A stretch of 64,000 bases of DNA from DATFVA01 sp963745945 (lineage in GTDB: Bacteria; Bacteroidota; Ignavibacteria; Ignavibacteriales; Ignavibacteriaceae). The notes beneath the pieces were generated by a model. The model ran no database searches, was not told the origin of the DNA, and saw only the letters and a program-made list of their open reading frames with translations. The translations under genes were made by a program, and so were the position numbers. Numbering within the stretch: position 1 is the stretch's first letter; every line of letters begins with the position of its first letter. This document shows positions 32,041-40,584 of the stretch, piece after piece. The stretch spans positions 186,001-250,000 of the forward strand of contig CAVUZG010000004.1 in assembly GCA_963745945.1 (NCBI GenBank). The letters run 5' to 3'.

Positions 32041-34036
32041 AGAAGTTATAGTTCCGGTGAACAAAGATTCAAAACAATTGTCTTCATCTGAAAATCATTC
32101 AGCTAACATTTCAGCATATGGTGTAAAACAGTTGGTTGAAGTTGAAGAAATAAGCTGGATTCCAATGGAGAACGGTAAAATTTTTCAGGGTGATTTATTT
32201 ATAAAGAAATCTGAGAATCCACAACTTAATTTCCCTGAAAATATTCAGGGTGTTTATGCTACAATTACAGCTGCTGTGGCTGATTTGAATTTACGTGGGG
32301 TAAGTGCAAATACGAATTTCTTGTTAACAGATGCAACATATCCTTCTGAGACTTTCCCTATAGTTGTAAATGTTACGAATGAAAGTATTCCTTCAGCTTC
32401 AAGTGTAGTGACAATAAAGCCAAATACAGGAGTAATCTCTTTGGTTCAAGGAACTTCCCCAAGTTCCCAGCTATTTAAAATACTTAATAGTTATGTTAAC
32501 ATAAATGGTTCTAATTCTGGTAGCACAAGCAGGGATCTGACAATCGAGAATATAAGTACAACAGGTCCTCAGGTGATAGTAATTGGTTCCATCGGCACAA
32601 CACCGATTGTTAACGTATCTGTTGTTAATTGTAATATTATAAACGGAATAAATACAAGTTCCGCTTTAATAGTTTCAGATGGAACTTCTCCGGGAACAGC
32701 CGGATGGTTTAATAATATAACCATCTCAAATAATACTATTCAGAAGGCTTATATTGCTAGTTATAATAATGCTGTTGTTTCCCCGGGAAATGGAACAGGA
32801 TTTAATCTCACGTTTAATGAATTAAACATTTCAGGAACTAACGCTGTCCGTTACACCGGATTGTATGTTCAGGGTATTGACGGAGCTACAATCGCTGACA
32901 ATCATATTGCTAACTTTGATGGTGTATCTGGTGAAGATGACCGCGGAATCTGGTTAGCCACAGGAACTTCAAATGGTCTGATTGAACGGAACACCATAAA
33001 TTCTTTGCATTATACCGGCACCGGCGGATATGGTGCATACGGAATTGCAATTTCTACAGGATTAGCCAACGCAAATAATACAATTGTAAATAATTTGATA
33101 TATGATTTAGGCGGGGACGGCTGGAATTATACATCTTTACTTGGAGATAATACTCATGGGATATATATATTCAGCACTCAAGGTGGAATTAAAGTTTATT
33201 ATAATTCTATAAATTTATTTGGTAATACTCTAAACCAGACCAATGCGCTATCCTCCGGAATTACATTAGGAACAGGTAGCGTTGCAGAACTATTGGATAA
33301 TAATATTGTAAATAACCTTGGTCTTCTTGCCTCAACAGGTTATGGAAGCACAGGCATCTTTCTACAATCTGCTGCTTCACAACTATCTATCAGCAATTAC
33401 AACAACATATATGTAAATCCAAGTGGAACTGGTGCAATGAACATCGGGCAGATTGCAGCAATTGGATATACAACACTTCCTGATTGGCAGACGGCATCAT
33501 CCCAGGATTTGAACTCTACATCTTCTGATCCTCTTTTTGTAGCCTCAAACGATCTGAGACCAATGGAAAATTCTCCATTACTAAATAACGGAACACCAGT
33601 TTCCGGGATAACCACTGATTTTCTTGGGGTTACCAGAAATGCTGCAACACCAACAATCGGAGCTTATGAGGAAGCTGTTTATTTGCCGCTTGCAAGTGGT
33701 ATTTATACAATAGGTTTAAGTGCTTTCAAGCAAGCCACAGGTAAAAATGTATATTTTGAAACAAGAACGATTAAAGTAGAATTAAACTCGAATAGTCTTA
33801 ATTCATCGATTGATTTAAATTCTTCATCGGATTCAAAAGAAGAAAAGGGATTAAAACCAAATCGTTCCTCAAAAATGATTGAAGTAATCAAGAGTGTTAA
33901 AGTTCTTATGGAAAATGGAAAACCATTCGATAATGATTTTTATAAATCAAAACAATCGAGAGGAGTTTATCCAACAATTACTGAAGCAGTCAATGATTTA
34001 AATTTAAGAGGTATAGCTGGTCCGGTTACTTTCTAA
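32012..34036 (+). CDS. Giant beta-helix T9SS surface protein, fragment 2 (repeat unit 2)
   Basis: Continuation of the previous fragment one frame over. It holds unit 2 of the beta-helix: GVYATITAAVADLNLRGV at the start, DATYPSETFPIVVNV, then the helix coils, ending ITTDFLGVTRNAATPTIGAYEE. Unit 3 begins at GVYPTITEAVNDLNLRGI before an in-frame TAA at 34034. The apparent Met start lies inside the overlap and is not a real initiation site. The linker IYTIGLSAFKQATGKNVYF repeats the YTVGLAMFNKISGKN linker of unit 1. Confidence 0.85.
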   Translation: MENLLKKSFKEVIVPVNKDSKQLSSSENHSANISAYGVKQLVEVEEISWIPMENGKIFQGDLFIKKSENPQLNFPENIQGVYATITAAVADLNLRGVSANTNFLLTDATYPSETFPIVVNVTNESIPSASSVVTIKPNTGVISLVQGTSPSSQLFKILNSYVNINGSNSGSTSRDLTIENISTTGPQVIVIGSIGTTPIVNVSVVNCNIINGINTSSALIVSDGTSPGTAGWFNNITISNNTIQKAYIASYNNAVVSPGNGTGFNLTFNELNISGTNAVRYTGLYVQGIDGATIADNHIANFDGVSGEDDRGIWLATGTSNGLIERNTINSLHYTGTGGYGAYGIAISTGLANANNTIVNNLIYDLGGDGWNYTSLLGDNTHGIYIFSTQGGIKVYYNSINLFGNTLNQTNALSSGITLGTGSVAELLDNNIVNNLGLLASTGYGSTGIFLQSAASQLSISNYNNIYVNPSGTGAMNIGQIAAIGYTTLPDWQTASSQDLNSTSSDPLFVASNDLRPMENSPLLNNGTPVSGITTDFLGVTRNAATPTIGAYEEAVYLPLASGIYTIGLSAFKQATGKNVYFETRTIKVELNSNSLNSSIDLNSSSDSKEEKGLKPNRSSKMIEVIKSVKVLMENGKPFDNDFYKSKQSRGVYPTITEAVNDLNLRGIAGPVTF

Positions 34037-34416
34037 TTTGTTGATACAGATTATCCGAACGAGACCTACCCGATAGCTGTATTTGATGTTTCAGGTGCTA
34101 GCTGCAACAAACACAGTTATTTTTAAACCTGGAACAGGGATTGTAACTCAAATACCGGGAGCTATTGATCAGTCTGACTTCAACTTTTCAATTGGGCGGA
34201 GCTGATTATGTAATTATTGATGGGTCAAATATAGATAGGCGGAACCACAAAGGATCTGACAATTAGATTCACTTGTAACAACTGCACCTGCTTTCCATTT
34301 CTATGGCGGTGCAAATAACAACGTTGTAAAGAATACAATATTCAGCAGCATAAACACGAGTACAGGTTCAGGTACATTTCTTTTTGGCTCAGGGGCTTCA
34401 GGTGATTTCAATTTAG
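34037..34416 (+). pseudogene. Indel-ridden middle of the giant surface-protein gene
   Basis: The protein remains readable if frames are switched repeatedly: FVDTDYPNETYPIAVFDVSG after the TAA at 34034; then AATNTVIFKPGTGIVTQIPG; then TSTFQLGGADYVIIDGSN; then GGTTKDLTIR; then LVTTAPAFHFYGGANNNVVK; and NLVENCSV before the next open piece. The switches fall near 34098, 34175, 34236, 34265 and 34430, so about one per 60-100 bases. Base substitutions look few, which is more like a poorly resolved sequence patch than old decay. Confidence 0.75.
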
Positions 34417-35412
34417 TTGAAAATTGTTCCGTTGTCAGCAAATGATACATCAGCTACAAGATATGCAGTAGGAATGTATATGTTCTCAAGTAATACAAGT
34501 ACGGGTAATCAAATAATGAATTGCCTTGTAAATGGTTTTTCGAGCTACGGAATGTATCTACGTGGCGCACCTTCAACTAATAGTCTTATCCAGGGAAATA
34601 TAATTGATCTTGACACACCTTCTTCAGCAACTACAATTGCAGGAATACGCCTCGATGGAGCAGCAGGTACTTTGATTGATGGAAACTTCATTACCAATCT
34701 GAATGGTACAGCATCTTCACCATCCATTTATGGAATATATTATTACGGTTCAAATATATCTATGAATGTTATTATTCAGAATAATGTTATCTCTATCGGT
34801 GATATGACTTCTGCAGGAACTCTCAGAGGTCTGGATTACTGGGGTTATACTCCGAACTCAGCTGAAATGTATTTCAATACAGTATATATCGGAGGAACTG
34901 ATGTAACAGGTGGATCATCATATGGACTAACAAAACGTGCAGGTAATGATACTTATAAGATTTACGACAATGTTATTTATAATTCAAGATCGAACGGAAC
35001 TGGAACAGGAACTCATTACGGCGTTTATATGTCTACAACCACTGCTACCGTATTTGAACTGAACAATAATGATTATTACCTGGATGGAACCGGGGCTGTA
35101 TTTGGATATTATGGCGGTACAGCTTATTCAACTTTAGCAGACTGGCAAACAGCAACCACTCAGGATGCTAATTCGCTAAGTAGTAATCCGGAATTCATTT
35201 CAACAACCGATTTAAGACCTGCTAATACTTCTCCGTTAATAGGTGCAGGCTTAACAATAGCTGGAATAACTACTGATATAATTGGTGATTTAAGAAATGA
35301 ACCTCCAACCATTGGAGCATATGAAAACGGTGTAGTCTGCTGCAATCGCACCTCCTACAAATCTTACTGCAAATGGCGATACAAATACTGTTTTTTTGCA
35401 GTGGGTAGATAA
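34417..35412 (+). CDS. Giant beta-helix T9SS surface protein, fragment 3 (rest of repeat unit 3)
   Basis: Beta-helix coils continuing unit 3 (SANDTSATRYAVGMYMFSSN, NCLVNGFSSYGMYLRG, GIYYYGSNISMNVIIQNNVI) and closing GITTDIIGDLRNEPPTIGAYENG, the third copy of the unit-end motif. After GAYENGV the frame is lost near 35333; in the next frame the protein goes on as AIAPPTNLTANGDTNTVFLQ. Its apparent start is internal. Confidence 0.8.
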   Translation: MKIVPLSANDTSATRYAVGMYMFSSNTSTGNQIMNCLVNGFSSYGMYLRGAPSTNSLIQGNIIDLDTPSSATTIAGIRLDGAAGTLIDGNFITNLNGTASSPSIYGIYYYGSNISMNVIIQNNVISIGDMTSAGTLRGLDYWGYTPNSAEMYFNTVYIGGTDVTGGSSYGLTKRAGNDTYKIYDNVIYNSRSNGTGTGTHYGVYMSTTTATVFELNNNDYYLDGTGAVFGYYGGTAYSTLADWQTATTQDANSLSSNPEFISTTDLRPANTSPLIGAGLTIAGITTDIIGDLRNEPPTIGAYENGVVCCNRTSYKSYCKWRYKYCFFAVGR

Positions 35413-36211
35413 TTCGACTAATGAACTAGGCTTTTATATTGAAAGAAGAATTGGTGATACTACAAGTATTAATCCATTTACTCTGATAGATAGTGTTGTA
35501 GCAAATGAACAAAGTTATATTGATAATAATGTTCAGCCATTGACAACCTACACCTACAGAGTTTATGGTTATAACGCTGAAACTGTTTCCGATTACAGCA
35601 ACATAGCTCAGGCTACAACACCTGTTCCTGTAGAGTTCACAACTTTCACAGCTAATGTTGGTGACAACTCGGTAACTATTAACTGGAGTACAGCAACAGA
35701 AACGAACAACAACGGCTTTGAATTGCAGCGTAAAATAAAGGATAACTGGGAAAAAGTAACTTTCATAAAGGGTAAAGGAACAACTACCGAGAAATCTGAA
35801 TATTCTTTTATTGACGATTTCAAATATCAATCAGTATCCGGAGAAATTACCTACAGATTGAAACAAATTGATCTGAATGGTACTTTCAATTATTCCAACC
35901 AGATTAATATTACTGTTGACTTTACTCCGAAAGAATATACTTTGTATCAGAATTATCCTAATCCATTTAATCCAACAACAAAGATAAAATTTGCTCTGCC
36001 ATTTGACAGCCGTGTAAAGATTTCTGTTTATAATATACTAGGTGAATTAATCGGTGTTATACTTGATGAGGTTAGAACCGTTGGTTATCACGACATACAG
36101 TTCAATGGTTTGAATATGTCATCGGGAATGTACATTTATACAATACAGGCAAAATCAGTTGATGGAAAAAAGGATTACAATTCAGTTAAAAAGATGATGC
36201 TGGTTAAGTAG
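35396..36211 (+). CDS. Giant beta-helix T9SS surface protein, fragment 4 (FN3 and sorting domain)
   Basis: C-terminal part. A fibronectin type III domain (LQWVDNSTNELGFYIERR through TYTYRVYGYNAETVSDYSN) is followed by the linker domain PVEFTTFTANVGDNSVTI with TATETNNNGFELQRK and ITYRLKQIDLNG. The type A sorting domain YQNYPNPFNPTTKIKFALP ends in KKMMLVK. The same linker-plus-sorting module ends the gene at 1303-2832 and the partial gene at 63628. The cargo should be secreted and anchored outside the cell; long beta-helices often bind polysaccharide or act as adhesins. Confidence 0.88.
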   Translation: MQWVDNSTNELGFYIERRIGDTTSINPFTLIDSVVANEQSYIDNNVQPLTTYTYRVYGYNAETVSDYSNIAQATTPVPVEFTTFTANVGDNSVTINWSTATETNNNGFELQRKIKDNWEKVTFIKGKGTTTEKSEYSFIDDFKYQSVSGEITYRLKQIDLNGTFNYSNQINITVDFTPKEYTLYQNYPNPFNPTTKIKFALPFDSRVKISVYNILGELIGVILDEVRTVGYHDIQFNGLNMSSGMYIYTIQAKSVDGKKDYNSVKKMMLVK

Positions 36212-36233
36212 ACTTCGTTTCATTTCATTCATT

Positions 36234-36270
36234 ATCCCGGTTTTTTAACCAGAAAAACCGGGATTTTTTA
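36234..36270 (+). terminator. Terminator of the giant surface-protein gene
   Basis: Stem ATCCCGGTTTTT / AAAAACCGGGAT with a short loop, followed by T6. It lies about 22 bases past the stop codon. Confidence 0.88.
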
Positions 36271-36495
36271 TTACTTAAGTAAATTATTCTTATTGCTAAT
36301 CGAAAGCATTTTGTATAATTTTAATCTTAGGATTAAATAAATTATGCTTTCTTATTTAACATACCGTGAAATTACAGGCTTTAATAACTTAAGAAGTTAT
36401 TTCGTCTCCCGTTTCGAAAACGTCTTCTAATAGCCTTTGCCTCCTCATCTCTAACTAATTCTAAATTTAATTCGACTTTCTATTCAGGAGGATTT

Positions 36496-37152
36496 ATGAA
36501 TAATTCAGAATATAAAACTGAAGGATTGACATTGGAAGATTCAAATAAAATTACAGCAGATAAAGTACACGAAACTATTTCCAGGAATATGCTTGCAGAT
36601 GGATTTGAATTTGTTCTCGATTTGAAAAATAGTCAAGGAATGCATCTGGTTGATGAAAAAACCGGGGATGTTTATTTAGATTTATTTACATTCTTTGCAT
36701 CTTCCCCTTTGGGACTTAACCATCCTAAACTGCATTCAAAAGAAGTAATGGACGAACTCGCTTTTGCATCGGTGAACAAACCTTCCAACTCAGATATTTA
36801 CACTGTGTTGATGGCTGAATTTGTGGATACTTTTTCCAAAATAGCAAAACCGGAATATATGAAATATCTGTTCTTCATAGCCGGTGGTGCACTTGCAGTG
36901 GAAAATGGATTAAAGGTTGCATTCGACTGGAAAGTTCAGAAAAATTTTATGAAAGGTATCAAAGCGGAAAAAGGTCAGCAGGTAATTCACTTTAAACAAG
37001 CCTTTCATGGCAGAAGCGGATACACACTTTCCCTTACCAATACAGAACCCACAAAAATAAAATATTTCCCAAAGTTTAACTGGCCGAGAATTATTAATCC
37101 AAAAATGAAATTTCCAATTGAGGATAATCTGCAGGAAATAATTAAACATTGA
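36496..37152 (+). CDS. lat: L-lysine 6-transaminase, N-terminal part (frameshifted gene)
   Basis: Class III PLP aminotransferase of the Lat type, which moves the epsilon-amino group of lysine to 2-oxoglutarate and yields aminoadipate semialdehyde. N-terminal signatures: DLKNSQGMHLVDEKTGDVYL, FTFFASSPLGLNHPKL, FIAGGALAVENGLKVAFDWK, and HFKQAFHGRSGYTLSLTNT. ATG after TTCAGGAGGATTT, an excellent ribosome-binding site. The frame is lost near 37150 (ATTAAACATTGAAAAACAGG); one base removed gives IEKQAVDEIY. The rest is at 37153-37865. Confidence 0.87.
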   Translation: MNNSEYKTEGLTLEDSNKITADKVHETISRNMLADGFEFVLDLKNSQGMHLVDEKTGDVYLDLFTFFASSPLGLNHPKLHSKEVMDELAFASVNKPSNSDIYTVLMAEFVDTFSKIAKPEYMKYLFFIAGGALAVENGLKVAFDWKVQKNFMKGIKAEKGQQVIHFKQAFHGRSGYTLSLTNTEPTKIKYFPKFNWPRIINPKMKFPIEDNLQEIIKH

Positions 37153-37427
37153 AAAACAGGCTGTTGATGAAATTTATACTGCAATAAAAAATAATCCTGA
37201 TGATATTGCGGCAATAATACTTGAACCTATTCAGGGTGAAGGCGGAGATAATTTCTTCAGGAAAGAATTTTTTGAAAAGCTGAGGAGATCGCCGATGAAA
37301 ATGATATTCTCCTGATCTTCGATGAAGTACAAAAGGATTCGGTTTAACAGGAAAATTCTGGGCTTCTGATTATTATGTCAAACCCGATATAATTTCATTC
37401 GGTAAGAAAGCTCAGGTTTGCGGAATA
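37153..37427 (+). pseudogene. lat: L-lysine 6-transaminase, middle part, with three frameshifts
   Basis: The missing middle of the transaminase reads through in pieces: EKQAVDEIYTAIKNNPDDIA with ILEPIQGEGGDNFFR, then after a shift near 37284 IADENDILLIFDEVQ (the Asp that contacts the PLP ring nitrogen), then after another near 37333 GFGLTGKFWASDYYVKPDII and SFGKKAQVCGIM, which has the PLP lysine. All catalytic residues are therefore still encoded. Confidence 0.8.
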
Positions 37428-37865
37428 ATGGTTACAGATAGAGTTGATGAAGTTCGCGAGAATTGTTTCCATAAATCGAGCAGGATCAATTCTACCTGGG
37501 GAGCAAATCTAACTGATATGGTAAGATCAAAACATATAATGAAAATTATTGCTGAAGAAAATCTGGTGGAAAATGCAGAAACCGTCGGCAGATTTTTGCT
37601 TCAGAGTCTAAAAGAAATTCAGAATGAATATACTTCATTAATTAGCAACGCACGAGGCCTCGGGTTAATGTGTTCTTTCGATATGCCTGATGCAGAAATA
37701 AGAAACAAATTCCGTGATGAGTGTTACAAGCACAAATTGTTAATTCTGGGCTGCGGTGAAAAATCAATCAGATTCAGACCACCGTTAAATGTTAAAAAAG
37801 AAGATTTAATTGAGGGCTTGAAAATAATTAAAAAAGTACTATTTTTACTTTCGTCCAATAACTAA
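37428..37865 (+). CDS. lat: L-lysine 6-transaminase, C-terminal part (frameshifted gene)
   Basis: C-terminal small domain of the transaminase, in an open frame that really begins at about 37335. Signatures: SSRINSTWGANLTDMVRS, ENAETVGRFLLQSLKE, ARGLGLMCSFDMPD and CGEKSIRFRPPLNVKKEDL. The apparent Met is internal to the protein. With the other parts, 36496-37865 matches a full Lat of about 455 residues. Confidence 0.85.
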   Translation: MVTDRVDEVRENCFHKSSRINSTWGANLTDMVRSKHIMKIIAEENLVENAETVGRFLLQSLKEIQNEYTSLISNARGLGLMCSFDMPDAEIRNKFRDECYKHKLLILGCGEKSIRFRPPLNVKKEDLIEGLKIIKKVLFLLSSNN

Positions 37866-37890
37866 AATAATTTAAACTACTTGCATGATG

Positions 37891-37909
37891 CGGCTCCACG
37901 GTGGAGCCG
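37891..37909. repeat. Perfect GC-rich palindrome CGGCTCCAC-G-GTGGAGCCG
   Basis: Nine-base perfect arms around a single central base, 15 bases upstream of the rsmI start. It stands out in AT-rich surroundings. With lat ending at 37865 it may act as a weak terminator, but no T-tract follows (TAATCATTTT). It may belong to a family of dispersed palindromes. Confidence 0.55.
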
Positions 37910-37923
37910 TAATCATTTTAAAT

Positions 37924-38610
37924 ATGAAGAACTCACTTTATATCATTAGCACACCTATAGGAAACTTGAAGGATATCACTATCCGTTCCCTTGAGATTTT
38001 AAAGGAAGTCGATTTTGTTGCATGCGAGGATACGCGTGTTACAGGCTTTTTATTAAATCACTATGAGATAAAAAAAGAGCTTGTTTCGCTTAATGCAAGT
38101 AATGAATCACAAAAATCAGATTATATAATTAGCAGAATCGAGAAGGGAGAAAGTTGTGCCCTTGTATCAGACGCTGGTACACCGGCAATTTCAGATCCCG
38201 GAATAAGATTGATTTCGGCAGCGATTAAAGTTAGAATAAATATTGTTACCGTTCCTGGTCCTTCGGCAGTTACTGCTGCATTAACTTTGAGCGGATTACC
38301 AACTAACTCTTTCGTTTTTGAAGGATTCATTCCGCAGAAAAAAGGAAGGCAAAAAAAATTAAAAGAGCTTGCTGATGAAAAGAGAACTATAGTTATTTAT
38401 GAGTCTACTTACAGGATTGAAAAACTTCTTAATGAATTAAATGAATACATACCAGCAAGAATAATTGTGGTTTGCCGTGAGATGACAAAAAAATTCGAAG
38501 AAGTTTGGAGAGGATATCCTGCAGATATTCTTGAAACACTGAATGAAAAAACGATTAAGGGTGAATTCGTTATTGTAATAGCCCCTTTGGAATGGGAAGA
38601 GCGGGACTAA
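37924..38610 (+). CDS. rsmI: 16S rRNA (cytidine1402-2'-O)-methyltransferase
   Basis: A 228-residue SAM-dependent tetrapyrrole-methylase-fold enzyme that methylates C1402 in the decoding centre. Signatures: LYIISTPIGNLKDITIRSLE, VACEDTRVTGFLL, LVSDAGTPAISDPG and GPSAVTAALTLSGLP. I start at the ATG at 37924; an upstream in-frame ATG at 37885 would extend translation through a palindrome and is unlikely. It is convergent with apt, 6 bases apart. Confidence 0.95.
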   Translation: MKNSLYIISTPIGNLKDITIRSLEILKEVDFVACEDTRVTGFLLNHYEIKKELVSLNASNESQKSDYIISRIEKGESCALVSDAGTPAISDPGIRLISAAIKVRINIVTVPGPSAVTAALTLSGLPTNSFVFEGFIPQKKGRQKKLKELADEKRTIVIYESTYRIEKLLNELNEYIPARIIVVCREMTKKFEEVWRGYPADILETLNEKTIKGEFVIVIAPLEWEERD

Positions 38611-38616
38611 ATTAGT

Positions 38617-39144
38617 TCACTCCTCATCATAATCTACAAGTGATCTTACATCATACCCCTTAAGTTTTTCTCTTCCATTTAAAAAACTCAGTTCTACAAT
38701 AAACGAGACTTGAACTATTTTACCTCCAAGTTTTTCAATCAAATTTACTGCAGCCTTTGCCGTACCTCCTGTTGCAAGTAAATCATCGTGAAGTAAAATG
38801 GATTCCCCCGGCTCTATTGAATCTTTATGAATTTCAATTGCATCAGTGCCGTATTCAAGTGAGTATTCTTCTTTAACTGTTTCTGCCGGAAGTTTACCGG
38901 GTTTACGTATAGGGACAAAGCCTGCGTTAATTTTTTCCGCCAACATAGCTCCAAGCACAAAACCACGTGATTCAATTCCGACTACTTTATCGATCTTCAA
39001 TCCTTCAGTAAATTCAAGCAAAGCATTGAATGATGTTCTTAATCCTTCCGGAGCTTTTAAAAGAGTAGTAATGTCTCTAAACATTATTCCCTTCTTGGGA
39101 AAATCTTTAACTGTTCTAATATATTTTTTTATATCAGTATTCAT
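38617..39144 (-). CDS. apt: Adenine phosphoribosyltransferase
   Basis: A 175-residue purine-salvage enzyme making AMP from adenine and PRPP. Signatures: IRTVKDFPKKGIMFRDITTLL, VVGIESRGFVLGAMLA, FVPIRKPGKLP, EYSLEYGTDAIEIH, and the PRPP loop LLHDDLLATGGTAKAAV. It lies 5 bases downstream of the enoyl-CoA hydratase gene on the same strand. Confidence 0.96.
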   Translation of the reverse strand: MNTDIKKYIRTVKDFPKKGIMFRDITTLLKAPEGLRTSFNALLEFTEGLKIDKVVGIESRGFVLGAMLAEKINAGFVPIRKPGKLPAETVKEEYSLEYGTDAIEIHKDSIEPGESILLHDDLLATGGTAKAAVNLIEKLGGKIVQVSFIVELSFLNGREKLKGYDVRSLVDYDEE

Positions 39145-39149
39145 AAATT

Positions 39150-39902
39150 TTATTTTTTGCTCAAGAATGTGGATAATCCGTTTTTAAAATCTTCCGAGGT
39201 TCTGCTGATAGTATTCAGACCAATACAATATTCAACTGCATTTTCTACGGAAAGGCCAGATAAGTCATGCATCATCTTCTTTGTATACTGCATACTAAAA
39301 TCTGAATTTTTCAACAATTCATTTGCAAGCTCAAACGAAAATGCCTGAACATCATCTGAAAGATAATTGACCAATCCAATTTGAAAAGCTTTTTCCGCAT
39401 CTATAGTCTCTCCTGTTAAGAGAAGATGTTTAGCTCTCCCCTCTCCTACTTTTCTTATAAGAAATGTAGAGACTATTGCAGGAATAAAGCCAATTTTCAC
39501 TTCAGAATAACCGAATTTTGCGTGGTGCTGATCGGCAATAATAATATCACAAACACTTGCCAGCCCACATCCACCTGCGATTGCGGCGCCGTTTACTGCT
39601 GCGATTGTCGGTTTGGAAAAATTATATATTCGGAGAAATAGTTCAGCCAGAGATTTGGAATCTTCCTCATTTTCAAGAGACGAATATTCTCTTAAATCGT
39701 TTAAGTATGACAAATCTGCACCGGAACAAAAACTTTTCCCCTCTCCTGCTATGATCACAACACTAATATCTTTATCATCCTCTGCAATCTTTAATTTTTC
39801 TATAAATTCCTTTACAAGATCCGGATGCAGAGCATTTCGCTTCTCAGGTCGGTTTAATTTTATTAAAGCTATTTTATTGTTAAATGAATAATAAATCATC
39901 AT
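39150..39902 (-). CDS. Enoyl-CoA hydratase/isomerase family protein
   Basis: A 250-residue crotonase-fold enzyme. KIALIKLNRPEKRNAL opens it; GEGKSFCSGADLSYL and AAVNGAAIAGGCGLASVCDI carry the two oxyanion-hole peptides. One active-site Glu is recognisable in FGYSEVKIGFIPAIVS. The reaction could be hydration of enoyl-CoA or a related step such as methylglutaconyl-CoA hydration. The start may be the second Met. Confidence 0.88.
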   Translation of the reverse strand: MMIYYSFNNKIALIKLNRPEKRNALHPDLVKEFIEKLKIAEDDKDISVVIIAGEGKSFCSGADLSYLNDLREYSSLENEEDSKSLAELFLRIYNFSKPTIAAVNGAAIAGGCGLASVCDIIIADQHHAKFGYSEVKIGFIPAIVSTFLIRKVGEGRAKHLLLTGETIDAEKAFQIGLVNYLSDDVQAFSFELANELLKNSDFSMQYTKKMMHDLSGLSVENAVEYCIGLNTISRTSEDFKNGLSTFLSKK

Positions 39903-39942
39903 AGTTCCCGGTAAAATTAATATTAGTGTTATAAAATTCTAA

Positions 39943-40551
39943 TCAGGTGTTCCCAAAATAATTAACTATAAACTGCATCTGTAAATATGTTGAGATGAAT
40001 GCAAGTAAAACACCTGCCAGTACCTGGTTTAAATTATGGCATTCAAGCTTAATTCTGGCCCACCCAATTAAAATCAGAATTATTAAAAATGGTAATGCGG
40101 CAAACCCGAAAACAAATACCAATGCTGCAAATGGTCCGCCGGCTCCCATCATATGGGCACTGATTTTCCAATATTTATTTATAATAACAATTATTAATGT
40201 ATTCGAAATATAACAAAACCAGAATGCGATAGAAATAATATTAATGTGATAACATATTAAAATTATCAAACCAATTGTATAAAACACAACTGAGAGATTA
40301 AAAAGAAAAGTCCTTTCCTCTTTTATTTTTGCATCTTCATCAGTAATTAATCCTTTCTTCCTTAGAGCAAAAAAGACGATGACAGGTAAAATGAATCCGA
40401 ATACAAATGCTGTTAAAATCAAAACGAAGCGATTTAATGAGGTCGGTTCCAGTTTGAAGGCAAAAATTGTAAAAACGATAATAGTAAAAGAAGGTGGAAC
40501 AAATAGTGTGGATATGATCCTAGCCGTTTTTATTGAAAATAGATTAGTCAA
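39943..40551 (-). CDS. PAP2-like integral membrane protein
   Basis: A 202-residue protein with about six hydrophobic segments. Charged motifs sit where PAP2 phosphatases have theirs: DAKIKEERTFLF, KISAHMMGAGG (conserved His) and WARIKLECHNLNQVLAG (second His of the SRxxxxxHxxxD type, here variant). The residues differ from canonical PAP2, so activity is uncertain. The start is TTG at 40551 with no clear ribosome-binding site. Confidence 0.6.
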   Translation of the reverse strand: MTNLFSIKTARIISTLFVPPSFTIIVFTIFAFKLEPTSLNRFVLILTAFVFGFILPVIVFFALRKKGLITDEDAKIKEERTFLFNLSVVFYTIGLIILICYHINIISIAFWFCYISNTLIIVIINKYWKISAHMMGAGGPFAALVFVFGFAALPFLIILILIGWARIKLECHNLNQVLAGVLLAFISTYLQMQFIVNYFGNT

Positions 40552-40584
40552 TTTTGAGTTGTTTAATTTTTAATACTCCCCGTC

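Noticed and set aside
35426..35830. A 134-residue minus-strand frame opposite the surface protein
   Set aside because: It lies entirely antisense to a well-supported fibronectin/linker region and has no recognisable domain.
30001..36211. Frameshifts as phase variation of the surface protein
   Set aside because: Only the A6 run at 32026 resembles a slippery tract. The others fall in non-repetitive DNA and include an in-frame stop, so switching is not the best explanation.
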